From positions 57,357 through 121,356 of the forward strand of contig MCFE01000232.1 of the NCBI GenBank assembly GCA_002104905.1: 64,000 nt of DNA, given 5' to 3'. The notes under the pieces were generated by a model. The model was given only the letters and a program-made list of their open reading frames with translations, was not told the DNA's origin and ran no database searches. How positions within the stretch are numbered: position 1 is the stretch's first letter; the number at the start of each line of letters is the position of its first letter. Below are positions 1-10,498 of the stretch, piece by piece. Made by a program: the position numbers and the translations under genes. Origin of the DNA: Basidiobolus meristosporus CBS 931.73. Lineage: Eukaryota > Basidiobolomycota > Basidiobolomycetes > Basidiobolales > Basidiobolaceae.

Positions 1-642
1 AGCCAACTAATCCATGTTGATGGGTGTGACTCAGCTAGGATGCTCCATGCTTCGTCGCGCGTGGCTGTATATGGAAAGCTCTTTAGAGTACCCGGCACCC
101 ACCCTAAGCTTGAGCAAATCATATTCAAATAGGCCATGTATATGAATATTCTTGTGACTCTCAGCTAACTGGAATCAGGTAACGCTACTTGAGCTGATTG
201 ATTTTGATACGTTCCATGGCTTCAGACTTGCACCAAATAACTCAGAGCACCGAAACCTAACCAAAGAGAAAAGATTTTCGTGATTTCAGGCTAGTGGTTG
301 GTGATCTCCCAAAAGGAATTGCGCGGAATGCATGCGAGACTGGGGAATGCATGGGTCTATTAACCACACATACCATCAGCATATTCGTGGGGGTATATGG
401 CTAGCAGGTTGAAGAAAAGGGGTGTTGTTTTCGAAGAGATGCAAGATACACGTGAGAAATCCCCAAGCCTTTTTATTCATAGCAAGACTCGTTTGGGTGA
501 CACGTCCACTTGGTCCGATCCAACGTGTTCGATTCTCTAATTCGCAAGGATCCTAAATCGATCGGCGGGATTACTGCAGATCCCTGAAGGTATTTAATGA
601 GGCTGAAGGTGCCAATTTCCTGGACATTGTTCTAACATTATT
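1..642. other. Intergenic, no gene recognised
   Basis: No long open frame, RNA gene or repeat is evident. The last 50 bases may be the promoter and leader of the small gene at 643. Confidence 0.5.
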
Positions 643-903
643 ATGTCTAAGAATCTTCATCCTCTAGTCGAATCTTTAGGCGATCTGACATTGACTGAGT
701 GTTCGTTGAGAAATACAACCAGCGTCGTAAGCGAGGATTCCGATGACTCTATGAACGGGCGGAAGATCATTGATCTTGTTGAGGGCAACTCATTGCCTTT
801 CCACCTCAATGGACGGCCTCTCACATACAATGAAGCATGTTACCACTGGAATCTTGCAGTCAGGCATAAACAGCTACTACTCATGTCTCAGCTCACTCGC
901 TAA
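643..903 (+). CDS. Hypothetical 86-residue protein
   Basis: A single open frame runs from ATG at 643 to TAA at 901-903. The product begins MSKNLHPLVESLGDLTLTE, has an acidic serine-rich stretch (SEDSDDS) near residues 30-36 and ends in a basic segment. I see no signal peptide, membrane segment or known domain. It lies about 1 kb upstream of the first ERG3 gene on the same strand. Amino-acid composition looks protein-like and the frame is longer than most chance frames in the flanking DNA, but no family is recognised. It could be a real short protein, the first exon of a longer gene whose next exon I cannot find, or chance. Confidence 0.35.
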   Translation: MSKNLHPLVESLGDLTLTECSLRNTTSVVSEDSDDSMNGRKIIDLVEGNSLPFHLNGRPLTYNEACYHWNLAVRHKQLLLMSQLTR

Positions 904-1924
904 CTGTATGCTACTAATGACCTCCACCACTTGAGCTGCTTTGTCTTGAGATACAGCTCTTACTGTACTTACTTCACATCATGTTGATCGTGCTATTCTT
1001 ATGAATGTCTGGAGTTTATATTCTTCACACATAATAAGAGCCTACTTGTTACATAGTTTACTTCATTACTCATACGTTGCGATTAAAATGCGTAGTTTCC
1101 AATCTGATCCCTGGCTTGCAAAATAGGATATGAAGGTTATAGGCTCACTGATTGATCATTGTTGTTGTTAGAGAATGTTGGAAGCAATCAACTCATATGC
1201 GGTTCCACCATTACCAGCAACTTGAAAGCGAAACTCAACATATCATGCATATAGTAAAATCTGCTAGATAGTGTGCAGTGTTGGAACTGTTCCACCGGAT
1301 AAGCTTTCTCAAATTTAACATTTGTGATTGGTTCCAAGGCAATAGCTGCCATTCAGTGTGTGGGTGCACTTTTAACACACTACGCCAATATACACCATAA
1401 CAATAATGCCTCAGTTATTTAGCATCCAAGGTGGGGCATTCTACACACTATAGTCAAGGACTGCCAAACCATTTTAAACAAAGTTCACCACTAATCAAGT
1501 CTATATAGGTTTGACAGCTACTTATACACAATAGGAAATAGAATCAGAGCCAAGCCAGCACAAGTTGATGAAAATACTCTCAGGAACGTGTATTCGGCAT
1601 TAGTTCTCCCGATTTGGTTCTATCGGAATATTCGTCGGAATATTCACTGCACAGCTTCATTGGCAATTTGAAATCGAGAAAATTGATGGTTTTTGGTTAC
1701 AGATCCTTAGTCCAGAATCAATCCAGTAACACCAGCAAATAATCGCTGATCGAGTTCCAGTAACTGAAATAAGGTACATATTTTAAATTATTAGTGTACG
1801 TCTATTTATGTAACAGTAGAATAGCCCTGGTTCGCTATCAGACATCACCAATAAAAGTAGTCAAAATTTGAAGAACTGCGTTTGTTCCTCTCTTCAGTCT
1901 TTGTGGTAGTAGCATAACATTATC
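904..1924. other. Intergenic, promoter region of ERG3 copy A
   Basis: About 1 kb without a supported gene, AT-rich. The sequence nearest 1925 is the likely promoter and 5' leader of ERG3 copy A. An ATCACC hexamer, the core of SREBP-type sites, is at 1844-1849. Confidence 0.5.
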
Positions 1925-3002
1925 ATGGATATTATATTGTGGGTAGCAGATGAATACATCTTCGACAAGGCTTATTCTGCTTTTGCATATGCTGGCTTGC
2001 CCGACGTCCCTAGAGATGCTATTCTGCGTCAATTCACCAGTTTAATATTAATCTCCGCTGTTGGTGCCTACTCCTTGTATATGATATTTTCCACCATCTC
2101 GTTCCATCTGTTCTTTGATAAGCGACAAATGAACCATCCCCGCTTCTTAAAAGATCAAATCAATCTGGAAATCAAAATGGCCACCGATGCTATTCCATTG
2201 ATGGCTTTGTTGACTGCCCCCTTCTTTTTACTTGAAGTCCGTGGCTATTCACAGCTCTATGAATCCGTCGACGAATATGGCTGGGGTTACCTGGTCTCGA
2301 GTATCTTTATGTTCCTCTTCATAACCGATTTCGGCATCTACTGGATTCACCGCGGGTTGCATCATAAATCAGTATACGCCAGACTCCACAAGGTAAGCGC
2401 GGCCTTAAGCTCAAAATTTTCTCTTGCGTTCTTGCTAAAATGGATTTTTACACACTAATATCTAGCCTCATCACAAGTGGATTGGTATGAATATCTAGCC
2501 ATAGTTGATGATATGTCGGGCCTTTTCTAATTTTATCTTCTAGTGCCTACGCCCTTTGCCTCGATCGCCTTTCACCCTATTGATGGCTGGGCACAGTCGC
2601 TTCCCTACCATATCTGCGTGTTCCTTTTCCCAATGCATAAGATCCTATACCTTGCGCTTTTTACCTTCGTTCAAATTTGGTCGATTTTGATCCATGACGG
2701 TTAGTACGCGCCTACGAAATGTAGTGGCGTTTGCGGTGCTAACTACGTGCTTTATAGGTGAATACTTTACACATGACCCTGTTATCAATAGCGCAGCACA
2801 CCACACCGTCCATCATCTTTACTTTAATTATAATTACGGTCAATATTTTACTCTCTGGGATCGCATTGGTGGCTCCTACCGTAAACCTTCCGACGAAATT
2901 TACAACACCGAGCTCCGAAGCACTAAGTCAGTCTATACCAAACAGGCCAAGGAAGTAGATGATATGGTCACCACCCTTGAGACCAAGTCGAAAACCAAAT
3001 AG
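1925..3002 (+). CDS. ERG3: C-5 sterol desaturase, copy A
   Basis: Introduces the C5-C6 double bond into episterol-type sterols late in ergosterol synthesis; an ER membrane di-iron enzyme of the fatty-acid-hydroxylase superfamily. Model: exons 1925-2392, 2466-2484, 2544-2699, 2758-3002, joined by GT-AG introns, giving 295 residues without a stop. Seen directly: the three histidine clusters of the family, HRGLHH ending exon 1, HKPHHKW spanning exons 1 and 2, and HHTVHH in exon 4, plus hydrophobic segments in the N-terminal half. Exon 2 is only 19 nt. Length is near that of shorter fungal ERG3 proteins. A paralogue at 13651 has the same intron positions and phases, so the pair arose by duplication. 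ERG1 lies 0.9 kb downstream on the same strand. The family assignment is firm; whether both copies have the same substrate is unknown. Confidence 0.93.
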
Positions 3003-3888
3003 ACTTCGCTGGTCCATGTGTCTCAACCCAATCCGATCAAACTTCACAAGAATTTCTATTCAACTTGTATTTTCCACTCTGTAGTTTACCTAATCTTCCC
3101 TATGAAGTGGGTTTAGATGCAAGCAGATCGATTCCACATTAAATATTGATTGAAACCCGGGATAGTAGCAGCTTCTCGAGCAAGAGTAACATTATGATAG
3201 GAGCATCTGATAATGGCATGATGGATTCAATTGATTGGCAAACGAATGCTCAGCATTACACTGTTGTCTACAGACTGTATGAAATAGTATCAGTCATGAT
3301 TGCGAAGAGAACCAGGAAACACTGAGACTAATTGTGTTATTTGTCCGACATCACCCTGTGTACTACCCAGCCAGCCAGTGGAGCAATATATAGAGCAAGC
3401 CTAGCAATATGCAGTAGTTCTATAGCCGCTACTGTGTTCTGCATTCATCCACTTGTTGCCTATTTTGGAAGCATCAATCCAGAAATTGAAACCATCGAGT
3501 GATCATGATCCCCACGAGCACGAGCGATTCTTCATATTGGCATCCACCATGCACGCAAATTCACAATGGAGTGCATGCTTCATTGAGCCTCTGGATCGAA
3601 ATCCATATGTGGCATCCATATTTATCTTTATCCAATCTATGGATGGATCGAAATTTGCTATTTATTTCTGTGACATTTCATTCGAGCTCTAGACCCAGAG
3701 GATAGCATATAGTAATTTGAGTTTTCCAACATTTCCAAATGGTTCATGTTATGGGATTGTTGATAGATGGTCGATATCGTATCATATGATTTTCACATGT
3801 GGGGTATTTTGGAAGTATTCACAGCTTTAAATCAGTTGCTTGTTCTGCTGTTTATCTTGATAGCCCATTGTGTGGATCTTAGCTTAGG
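3003..3888. other. Intergenic between ERG3 copy A and ERG1
   Basis: No supported gene. Two short overlapping open frames at 3453-3705 look like chance. An ATCACC hexamer occurs at 3350-3355, upstream of ERG1. Confidence 0.5.
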
Positions 3889-6091
3889 ATGGTAGCGTAT
3901 TCCTTCTGCAACGTACATCTATGTACCTTTCTAACCGTTTCATGAACCTCAGACTCAGGAATTTGATGTTATAGTTGTCGGCGCTGGCATCATTGGCCCA
4001 GTGTTGGCCCATGCTTTAGCTAACGACGGTAGAAAAGTTTTGCTTATAGGTAAGTAATATTTGTTTGTTTTGTATTTGAATTAAGTCTCAAAAAACACGG
4101 AATAGAGAAAAACTGGGACGAGCCTGATAGAATTGTTGGCGAACTTCTTCAACCGGGTGGTGTTCAGGCTTTGGAGCGATTGGGCTTAGCTGGTAACCAC
4201 ATCAAGTAACGTTTTTGTCAATCTGATCATAACTAAGTATACTCTCCCCTTTAGATTGTATCGAAGGGATTGATGGGATCCCAGTTTATGGATATGGCGT
4301 ATTCTTTCGCGGTGAGGCTGTTAATATCCCATATCCAAAGAGCAGTGATGGTCAAACTATCTTGGGGAAATCTTTTCATCATGGTCGCTTAGTTATGAAA
4401 CTCCGAGAAGCCGCTAAGGGGTGTTCAAAGTGAGTGGCTATCATCATATCAAAAATGGAATACGAACCTAATATGATTTTTCGATAACAGCGTTGTTCCT
4501 CTTGAAGCAACTGTTAACGAACTAGTCAAAGATGAAGCTGGCCAGGTTGTTGGTGTAATTTGTACTAAAAAATCCGAAAACGAAGAAACCAAGCTGAAGG
4601 TATTTGCTATCATACGCCACAACAACCGCCACATACAAACCCAATCTTTTGATCTAGTTCTCTGCTCCATTGACGTTCGTTGCTGATGGTATCTTCTCCA
4701 AATTCAGGAAAGAGTGTCTTCCTGTTCAACCTAAACTCAGATCGCACTTTGTTGGGTATGTCCATCAGTGGCGATATTTCCATATCGTCCTAGTATTTAA
4801 ACAAATCTGCTTAGTTTCATAATGAAGGGTACTACATTGCCGTATCCTAAGCACGGTCATGTTATTCTGGCGCGAAAATCTCCTATTCTTATGTATCAAG
4901 TAAGTATTAGCCACTAACGCGAAAGGCTCTGAATTCATTCATCTGATATTTCTAATAGATCGGAAGCAATGAAGTACGTGTCCTCGTGGATGTGCAAGGA
5001 AAATTGCCAAGTATCTCTAATGGTGATATGAAAGTAAACATATTTACCGTACTTGCCAGCCTTTGCACCCGACTATACTAATCACATGTTGTAAAATAGA
5101 ACTATATGCTGGAAGAAGTTCTACCCGAAATCCCAAAGCAGATTCAAGTAGGAGCTCTTTCACACATTCAACTGGTCTTCACTTTCTCACAATATAGATA
5201 GCATGGATTCAAGGAGGGGGTTGAAAATGACCGCATTCGCTCCATGACTAATAGCTTTCTTCCACCTACTCGCAACACTCACAAAGGTGTTATCTTAATT
5301 GGTGATGCAATGAACATGAGACATCCCCTAACAGGCGGTTAGTTCACTCCATATCTGATTGCCACTCCACATTACTTACTTCTAGCAGGTGGCATGACGG
5401 TCGCATTCTGGGATGTTGTCCACATTGCTGAATTACTCTCCAAGAAGAACGTTCCCGACTTCAGCGATACTGGGTTGGTGATTAAACAGATGAGCAAACA
5501 TCATTGGAATCGTAAATCTCGCGCCTCAATGATCAATATTCTTGCCATGGCACTTTACGCTCTTTTTTCCGCCCCTGAAAACTGTAAGTTATATCCAATC
5601 CGTGCCAAACTGGACTGCTCATTCACATTCGCCTCCCTGTTCTAGCCGAAAACCTTAGAATTTTGCAACTCTCCTGCTTCAAGTATTTCCAACTTGGTGG
5701 AATTGCGGTTTCTGGACCCGTTGGATTGCTTTCTGGGTGAGCAATTCCCATAATACTTCTACTCTGTCACTGAATCGATATATTCATCATATTTAACCAT
5801 CAATCTAGCTTGATTCCCAATCCTTTGGTTTTAATGTTCCATTTCTACGCTGTTGCTCTCTATGGGATTTTGTTTCACGTTCTCTTAGCGCCTTTGTGGC
5901 CATCAGAAACATCACCGAATGATCTTAAAGATACTACTGGCAAGCCATCTTCCAAAGACAGTATGATCTTTACGCCCGCTACTGTTGGTTTGACGGTGGC
6001 GTATTTGCCGCTGAACATCATCAAGGCATTAAGTGTGCTCTATACCGCCTGCGTAGTATTCCTTCCACTTGTCTGGAGTGAAATATGCTAA
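3889..6091 (+). CDS. ERG1: Squalene monooxygenase (squalene epoxidase)
   Basis: FAD-dependent ER enzyme converting squalene to 2,3-oxidosqualene, the first oxygenation of sterol synthesis. Model of 13 exons: 3889-3891, 3953-4049, 4106-4192, 4255-4429, 4491-4599, 4658-4755, 4815-4899, 4959-5033, 5100-5147, 5202-5337, 5389-5583, 5646-5736, 5809-6091; 493 residues, close to the 496 of the yeast enzyme. Seen: the FAD dinucleotide motif VVGAGIIG at residues 9-16, the ADG motif, the GD motif GDAMNMRHPLTGGG in exons 10-11, and a hydrophobic C-terminus. The first coding exon is the start codon alone: the frame before ACT CAG GAA TTT meets a stop without an ATG, while the ATG at 3889 is followed by a donor and a ctaac branch site. 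All phases agree. The acceptor could instead be six bases later, removing two residues. Confidence 0.95.
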
Positions 6092-7042
6092 TTCTATGCG
6101 ATATTAATTCTCGAGACGTTTAATTTTTCCTGTAATTCGACCAAGCTGTTGGTAGCACCAATGCATTAATAGAACTTCCTATCAAATATCCAGAGTTGCT
6201 CTTCTATCCTTCACGTCGTCCATTTAATTTCGAGGAACGCTCTTTACCACGCAATCACTGGTTTCATGTTACTATATCAGTGCGCGAGTGTCATTTGCCA
6301 AAAGCTTGCTGGATCACATTTTGGGGATAGAAAGCATGAGGCAGTGTAACCCCGAATTATTGCATTAGGTGCTTTCCATACGACTCGTGCCATTCTGGGA
6401 TATGGGAGAATCACCACTTTTATTGGTTTGCATTGGTATTGTACAGTACCACCAACATACGGGAGTGATTTACCTGATTTAATGACTTAATGTATGTTGC
6501 ATACGGGCATACAAAAGCGTGGCAACAAATACCGGGTGAAACCAATGCCAAGAACAAGCCGTCAGTCCCTTCCAATCTTTGCGAATGCCGGACTGCGGAA
6601 GTCACAATGAGGCCTTGCTACGGAGAAGGAGAGCTGGCCCACTGTTGGAAGGGGATATCGCTCTGGTCTTTCTGGATTGCGTAGGCCACCGTAGGGATGG
6701 GGAGCAATTGATGTTGGAGGATTATTGGGAAGCAAGTCACAGCCAATATGGATAAAGTGGAAATTCCGATTTATCTAAATTAAGTTAACTTTGTTCATCA
6801 ACTGACAGTCAATATTTGGCTCTCAAACGATGAAAGAACTACCTAAAATATTCCCTCTTCTTGCCCCCAATATATTCACTTGCTAGATAAGGTGGTTCAA
6901 TTATAACTTATAGAAAAAATTGATTCCATGACTGTATGCGGACTACCCAAGCTTTTTCTATCTAAGGTTTACGGCTGCTCAGTTCTTTCTTATTTTTTTC
7001 TTCGGTGTGATATACCTCCCACTTCGTATCTTTTATCTCGAT
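6092..7042. other. Intergenic between ERG1 and phosphatidylserine synthase
   Basis: No supported gene. Contains the 3' region of ERG1 and the promoter of the next gene. An ATCACC hexamer is at 6410-6415. The open frames at 6420-6684 overlap on opposite strands and show no domain. Confidence 0.5.
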
Positions 7043-7788
7043 ATGCTTCGGTCAACACATACAACACCTGCCAAGGACCAGCCAGATCGTGAAGTGAAGG
7101 AAGTAAAGAACGGTTACTTCGACAATCATTTTGCAATGATGCGTGAATTTCATTTAGCAGACTTTCTCACATTGGCTAATGGAATGTGTGGCTCCAGTTC
7201 CATATTTTCCACAATGTACTACCTTATGACAAGAGACATCTCATATATCTGGCTAGCCATGTACTTGGTGCCCATTGGGACTTTCTTCGACTTCATGGAT
7301 GGTAGGGTGGCCCGCTGGAGGAAAAGGACCTCTTTATTGGGACAAGAGTTGGATTCTTTGGCCGATCTGGTAAGCCTGACGCTTTTTTTTCCATACAGGG
7401 TGTTAATCTTTCATTGCAGATATCGTTCGGCGTCGCGCCAGCTGTCCTCGGCTTTGCTTTAGGATTGAATAGCTTTTTGGATCTCCCAGTACTTGTTTAC
7501 TTCATTTCTTGTGGATTAGCCCGCTTAGCTCGTTACAATGCCACTGTAGCTTCACTGCCAAAAGATTCAGCTGGCAAAGTCACTTATTTTGAAGGCACAC
7601 CTATACCTACCACCCTGCTGATTGTTGCTTACTTTTCCTACCTGGTTTCCCAAGGAGCCATCGAGTCCAGACTCCCATACGGAGTATGTCAATTTGGAGA
7701 GCGAGACGCTTTTCATCCTTTGGTATTGATATATGCCATTAGCGGTTCGCTAATGATAAGCAAATCGCTCAAAATCCCCAAGCCTTGA
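7043..7788 (+). CDS. CHO1: Phosphatidylserine synthase (CDP-alcohol phosphatidyltransferase)
   Basis: Transfers the phosphatidyl group of CDP-diacylglycerol to serine at the ER, making phosphatidylserine, the precursor of phosphatidylethanolamine and phosphatidylcholine. Exons 7043-7369 and 7420-7788, one 50-nt GT-AG intron, 231 residues. The CDP-alcohol motif D-x2-D-G-x2-A-R-x8-G-x3-D-x3-D is visible around residues 80-110 (FMDGRVARW, then GQELDSLADL), followed by a segment beginning ISFGVAPA, as in CHO1 proteins. Several hydrophobic helices follow. The start at 7043 is the first ATG in frame; an upstream in-frame GTG at 7007 is not a credible start. Slightly shorter than the 276-residue yeast protein, mainly at the N-terminus. 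Same strand as ERG1, separated by 0.95 kb. Confidence 0.92.
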
Positions 7789-8153
7789 TCCTATTACATA
7801 CATACGCTAAATACAACGAAAAATCACTAAAATTGCTTTTCGATGCATTGTTGTTATCAATTCGTTAGTAATCCTTATAGCACGCACTTCCCTATATTCC
7901 ACCCCAGAACAGAGATCACATTCTCCTCGGATGAACTGTTCATCTGACGTATTTCTTCACCATGCATATAAACCGAATTTCAACCCAGATGCCAATACGC
8001 ATCTCATCATATAATCCACATATACGCGAAGACCAATAGGTTGTCAGATGATGAAAGATATCGAGTTTTCTCAACTAATGCTCATTTAAAACACGGATTG
8101 TGGCTTTTCAATAGATGTTACGGCTTCAGACAACCCTACGAGCTTTTTCTACT
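7789..8153. other. Intergenic, promoter region of macro-domain gene
   Basis: 365 bases without an open frame of note. Probably terminator of the preceding gene and promoter of the following one. Confidence 0.5.
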
Positions 8154-9298
8154 ATGTCAGCAACTACAGTCACTCAAATCCCGACCCTTTCTCAGATTTA
8201 TAAGTCCAACGCAAGGAAGGGTAAACGTATCAGACTCATAGAGCTTTTGTTGTTTTGGTGAGGTGCTAATTAGACCTATACTTGTACTCACATGTGGATA
8301 CGCACTCTTTATGCAACCAATAGTTGAAGAAACAAAAGAAATACCAAATCCTTCGTTGTTAGAGAAAATCTCCGTGTGGTAGGACCTTCTATGTTTCGTT
8401 TTCTTGCCCAGATTCTCATGGTATAACAGGCGCGGGGATCTGACAAAGTTGCAAATCGATGCTATTGTAAATGCTGCCAACGAATCTCTTTTGGGTGGTG
8501 GGGGTGGTAAGTCCGGTAAAATGCCTCACTTTCTACGATGGAGTAACCAATTCTAGATTACTTTAGTTGATGGGGCGATTCATCGGTAAGCCAATCCTCG
8601 ACTATAATAAGCCCACAAGACCAGAACTATTTACATGCTATGCGTTCAATTCAAGGGGAGCCGGTCCAGAACTGCTAAAAGAATGCCGCGGCCTAAATGG
8701 CTGTAAACCCGGGGTAATTTGGTTTAGCTATACACTTCGTTACTCGAGTGGTTTTAACAGGCCTTCTTGATTCGTAGGATGCTAAAATCACCAAAGGCTA
8801 CAACCTTCCCGCTAAGCGTAATCCTGTTTAGTTGTTTCGCTTCATATAGGTGTATTCACTCGAGTCAATATACAGATGTCGTTCACACAGTGGGTCCGCG
8901 CGGCGAGCATCCTAGCGTTCTAGAAAGCTGTTACTCTCGTGCGCTTGAACTTGCCAAGCAGAATAACCTTCGTACTATTGTAGGCTACTTCAATTGCTGA
9001 CCTTGGTACTCATCCCTGAGTATTAATCACGAATGTTTAGGCGTTTCCGTGTATCTCTACCGGTATATTCGGGTATCCGAACGAGAATGCTGCACGTATA
9101 GCCTTAGGAACTACCCGCAAGTGGCTCGAAAAAGATGATAATAGTGGCAAGGTAACAAAGCAACTTTCACATTCTTATCTACCAGTTGCCTAACAGCATT
9201 TTGTATAATAGATTGACCGCGTGGTGTTTTGCGTTTTCCTTGAAGTGGATTGTGAGATTTATGATCGTCTTGTATACTCCTACTTCCCTCCTAACTGA
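8154..9298 (+). CDS. Macro-domain protein (ADP-ribose / O-acetyl-ADP-ribose hydrolase type)
   Basis: Likely hydrolyses ADP-ribose modifications or O-acetyl-ADP-ribose, as in the MacroD family. Nine exons: 8154-8220, 8324-8378, 8430-8506, 8567-8585, 8656-8713, 8778-8817, 8876-8979, 9041-9151, 9212-9298, giving 205 residues in frame. Spliced product shows the whole fold: GDLTKLQIDAIVNAANESLL with GGGGVDGAIH (ligand-binding asparagines and glycine loop), GPELLKEC, a segment NLPAKHVVHTVGP, and the second loop CISTGIFGYPNENA. Exon 4 is 19 nt. An alternative acceptor 26 nt earlier for exon 3 would create a stop, so the later one was chosen. Because the gene is cut into such small exons, no single frame reveals it. 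Family assignment is firm; exact substrate is not. Confidence 0.9.
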
Positions 9299-10498
9299 GA
9301 AATGTAATCACAGCATGTTAAGGCTGGAATAAATCAGATCCCTTTCTATCTATCAATTTTCTTCACCATTTTGGACACACATAGTGGCAGTCAGTGTAAG
9401 TACAAACATATCCCCTCCGGAGATACATTCATCATCCCGTGTCAACTAGCCAGCTATAATAGCTTATGCAGCATCATCTACCTCAAGACCAAAACGCACA
9501 CAGCGACCCATCCAGAAAAGATGCTCGTTGCATGATAGGGTGATCGTGCTATGACTTAGGAGCATACAAGAAAGGGTATACAGGCACTAGGTTTCAAGCC
9601 TCATTCCATGCTAATTCACCAGTAAGCGATCATATGACGAATCATCAGTCACTCTATTCCTGATGAGCGGTGGTGTGATTCCTCTATACCGAACCCAATA
9701 AATCTTCCCGATTTCTGACCAATATTGACCTATCATCGAAGTACTATATTCGGAGGAATTCTCCGCACCCATATAAGGTTAAGAAAGTCAGCAATCATGA
9801 CAAAAGTTGCTCAATATCGGACTATCCTGGCACCTTGGCGGCTAATTTATTCCGTAGGCATTTTCCTCCAATCCGTGGCACATCCTGAAGTCGCAAGCAT
9901 CAATGCCTTTGCTTAACGGGACACGCTACTCTCCGAGTTAGAATAGGTGACTACGCGCTGGATGATTGAATTACTGTGTGATGATTAATTTGAATGTGGG
10001 CGCCCCTCAGTGATGTGTGGCGTTGGCACATTGATCTCCATCACTCGTCGATGAATTCACATGGCTCAATGGGCGTTCCTACGGTTCTAACTTGATAAGT
10101 TATGCATACCCACTACCCTTTATTCATTCATGTGAGCTTTTGAGGCTTGTTCCTGAATCCACAGCATATAGAATGATGCCAACATAGTGGATGAACCAAG
10201 CCATTGAGTGATGATCATTGGCGTCATCATTGTCCAAATTAGGGCGACATGAACTCCTGTGATCATATAATCCGCTTCCCTTTCGCAGTTACCAGCCATT
10301 ATCCCGATCTTGAATGGATTAGATTATTCATCGATTCAAGTGGCAAGTGTCGGTTTGAAACGTCATAGGTTTTAGAAATTCACATTATGATATTGTCATC
10401 ACTCTCCAGCTCAGCTGCTTCCCCATTCAGCGTGGTAATAGATATATATGTAGTACGAAAACGTTATCGAAGCAAATACACCACACTATCATCTTTCC
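9299..10498. other. Intergenic, nothing recognised
   Basis: 1.2 kb with only short chance frames. The end, around 10440-10498, is the likely promoter and leader of the BAR-PH gene. Confidence 0.5.

Noticed and set aside
3453-3705. Two overlapping plus-strand frames between ERG3 and ERG1
   Set aside because: Same DNA in two frames, low complexity, no conserved motif.
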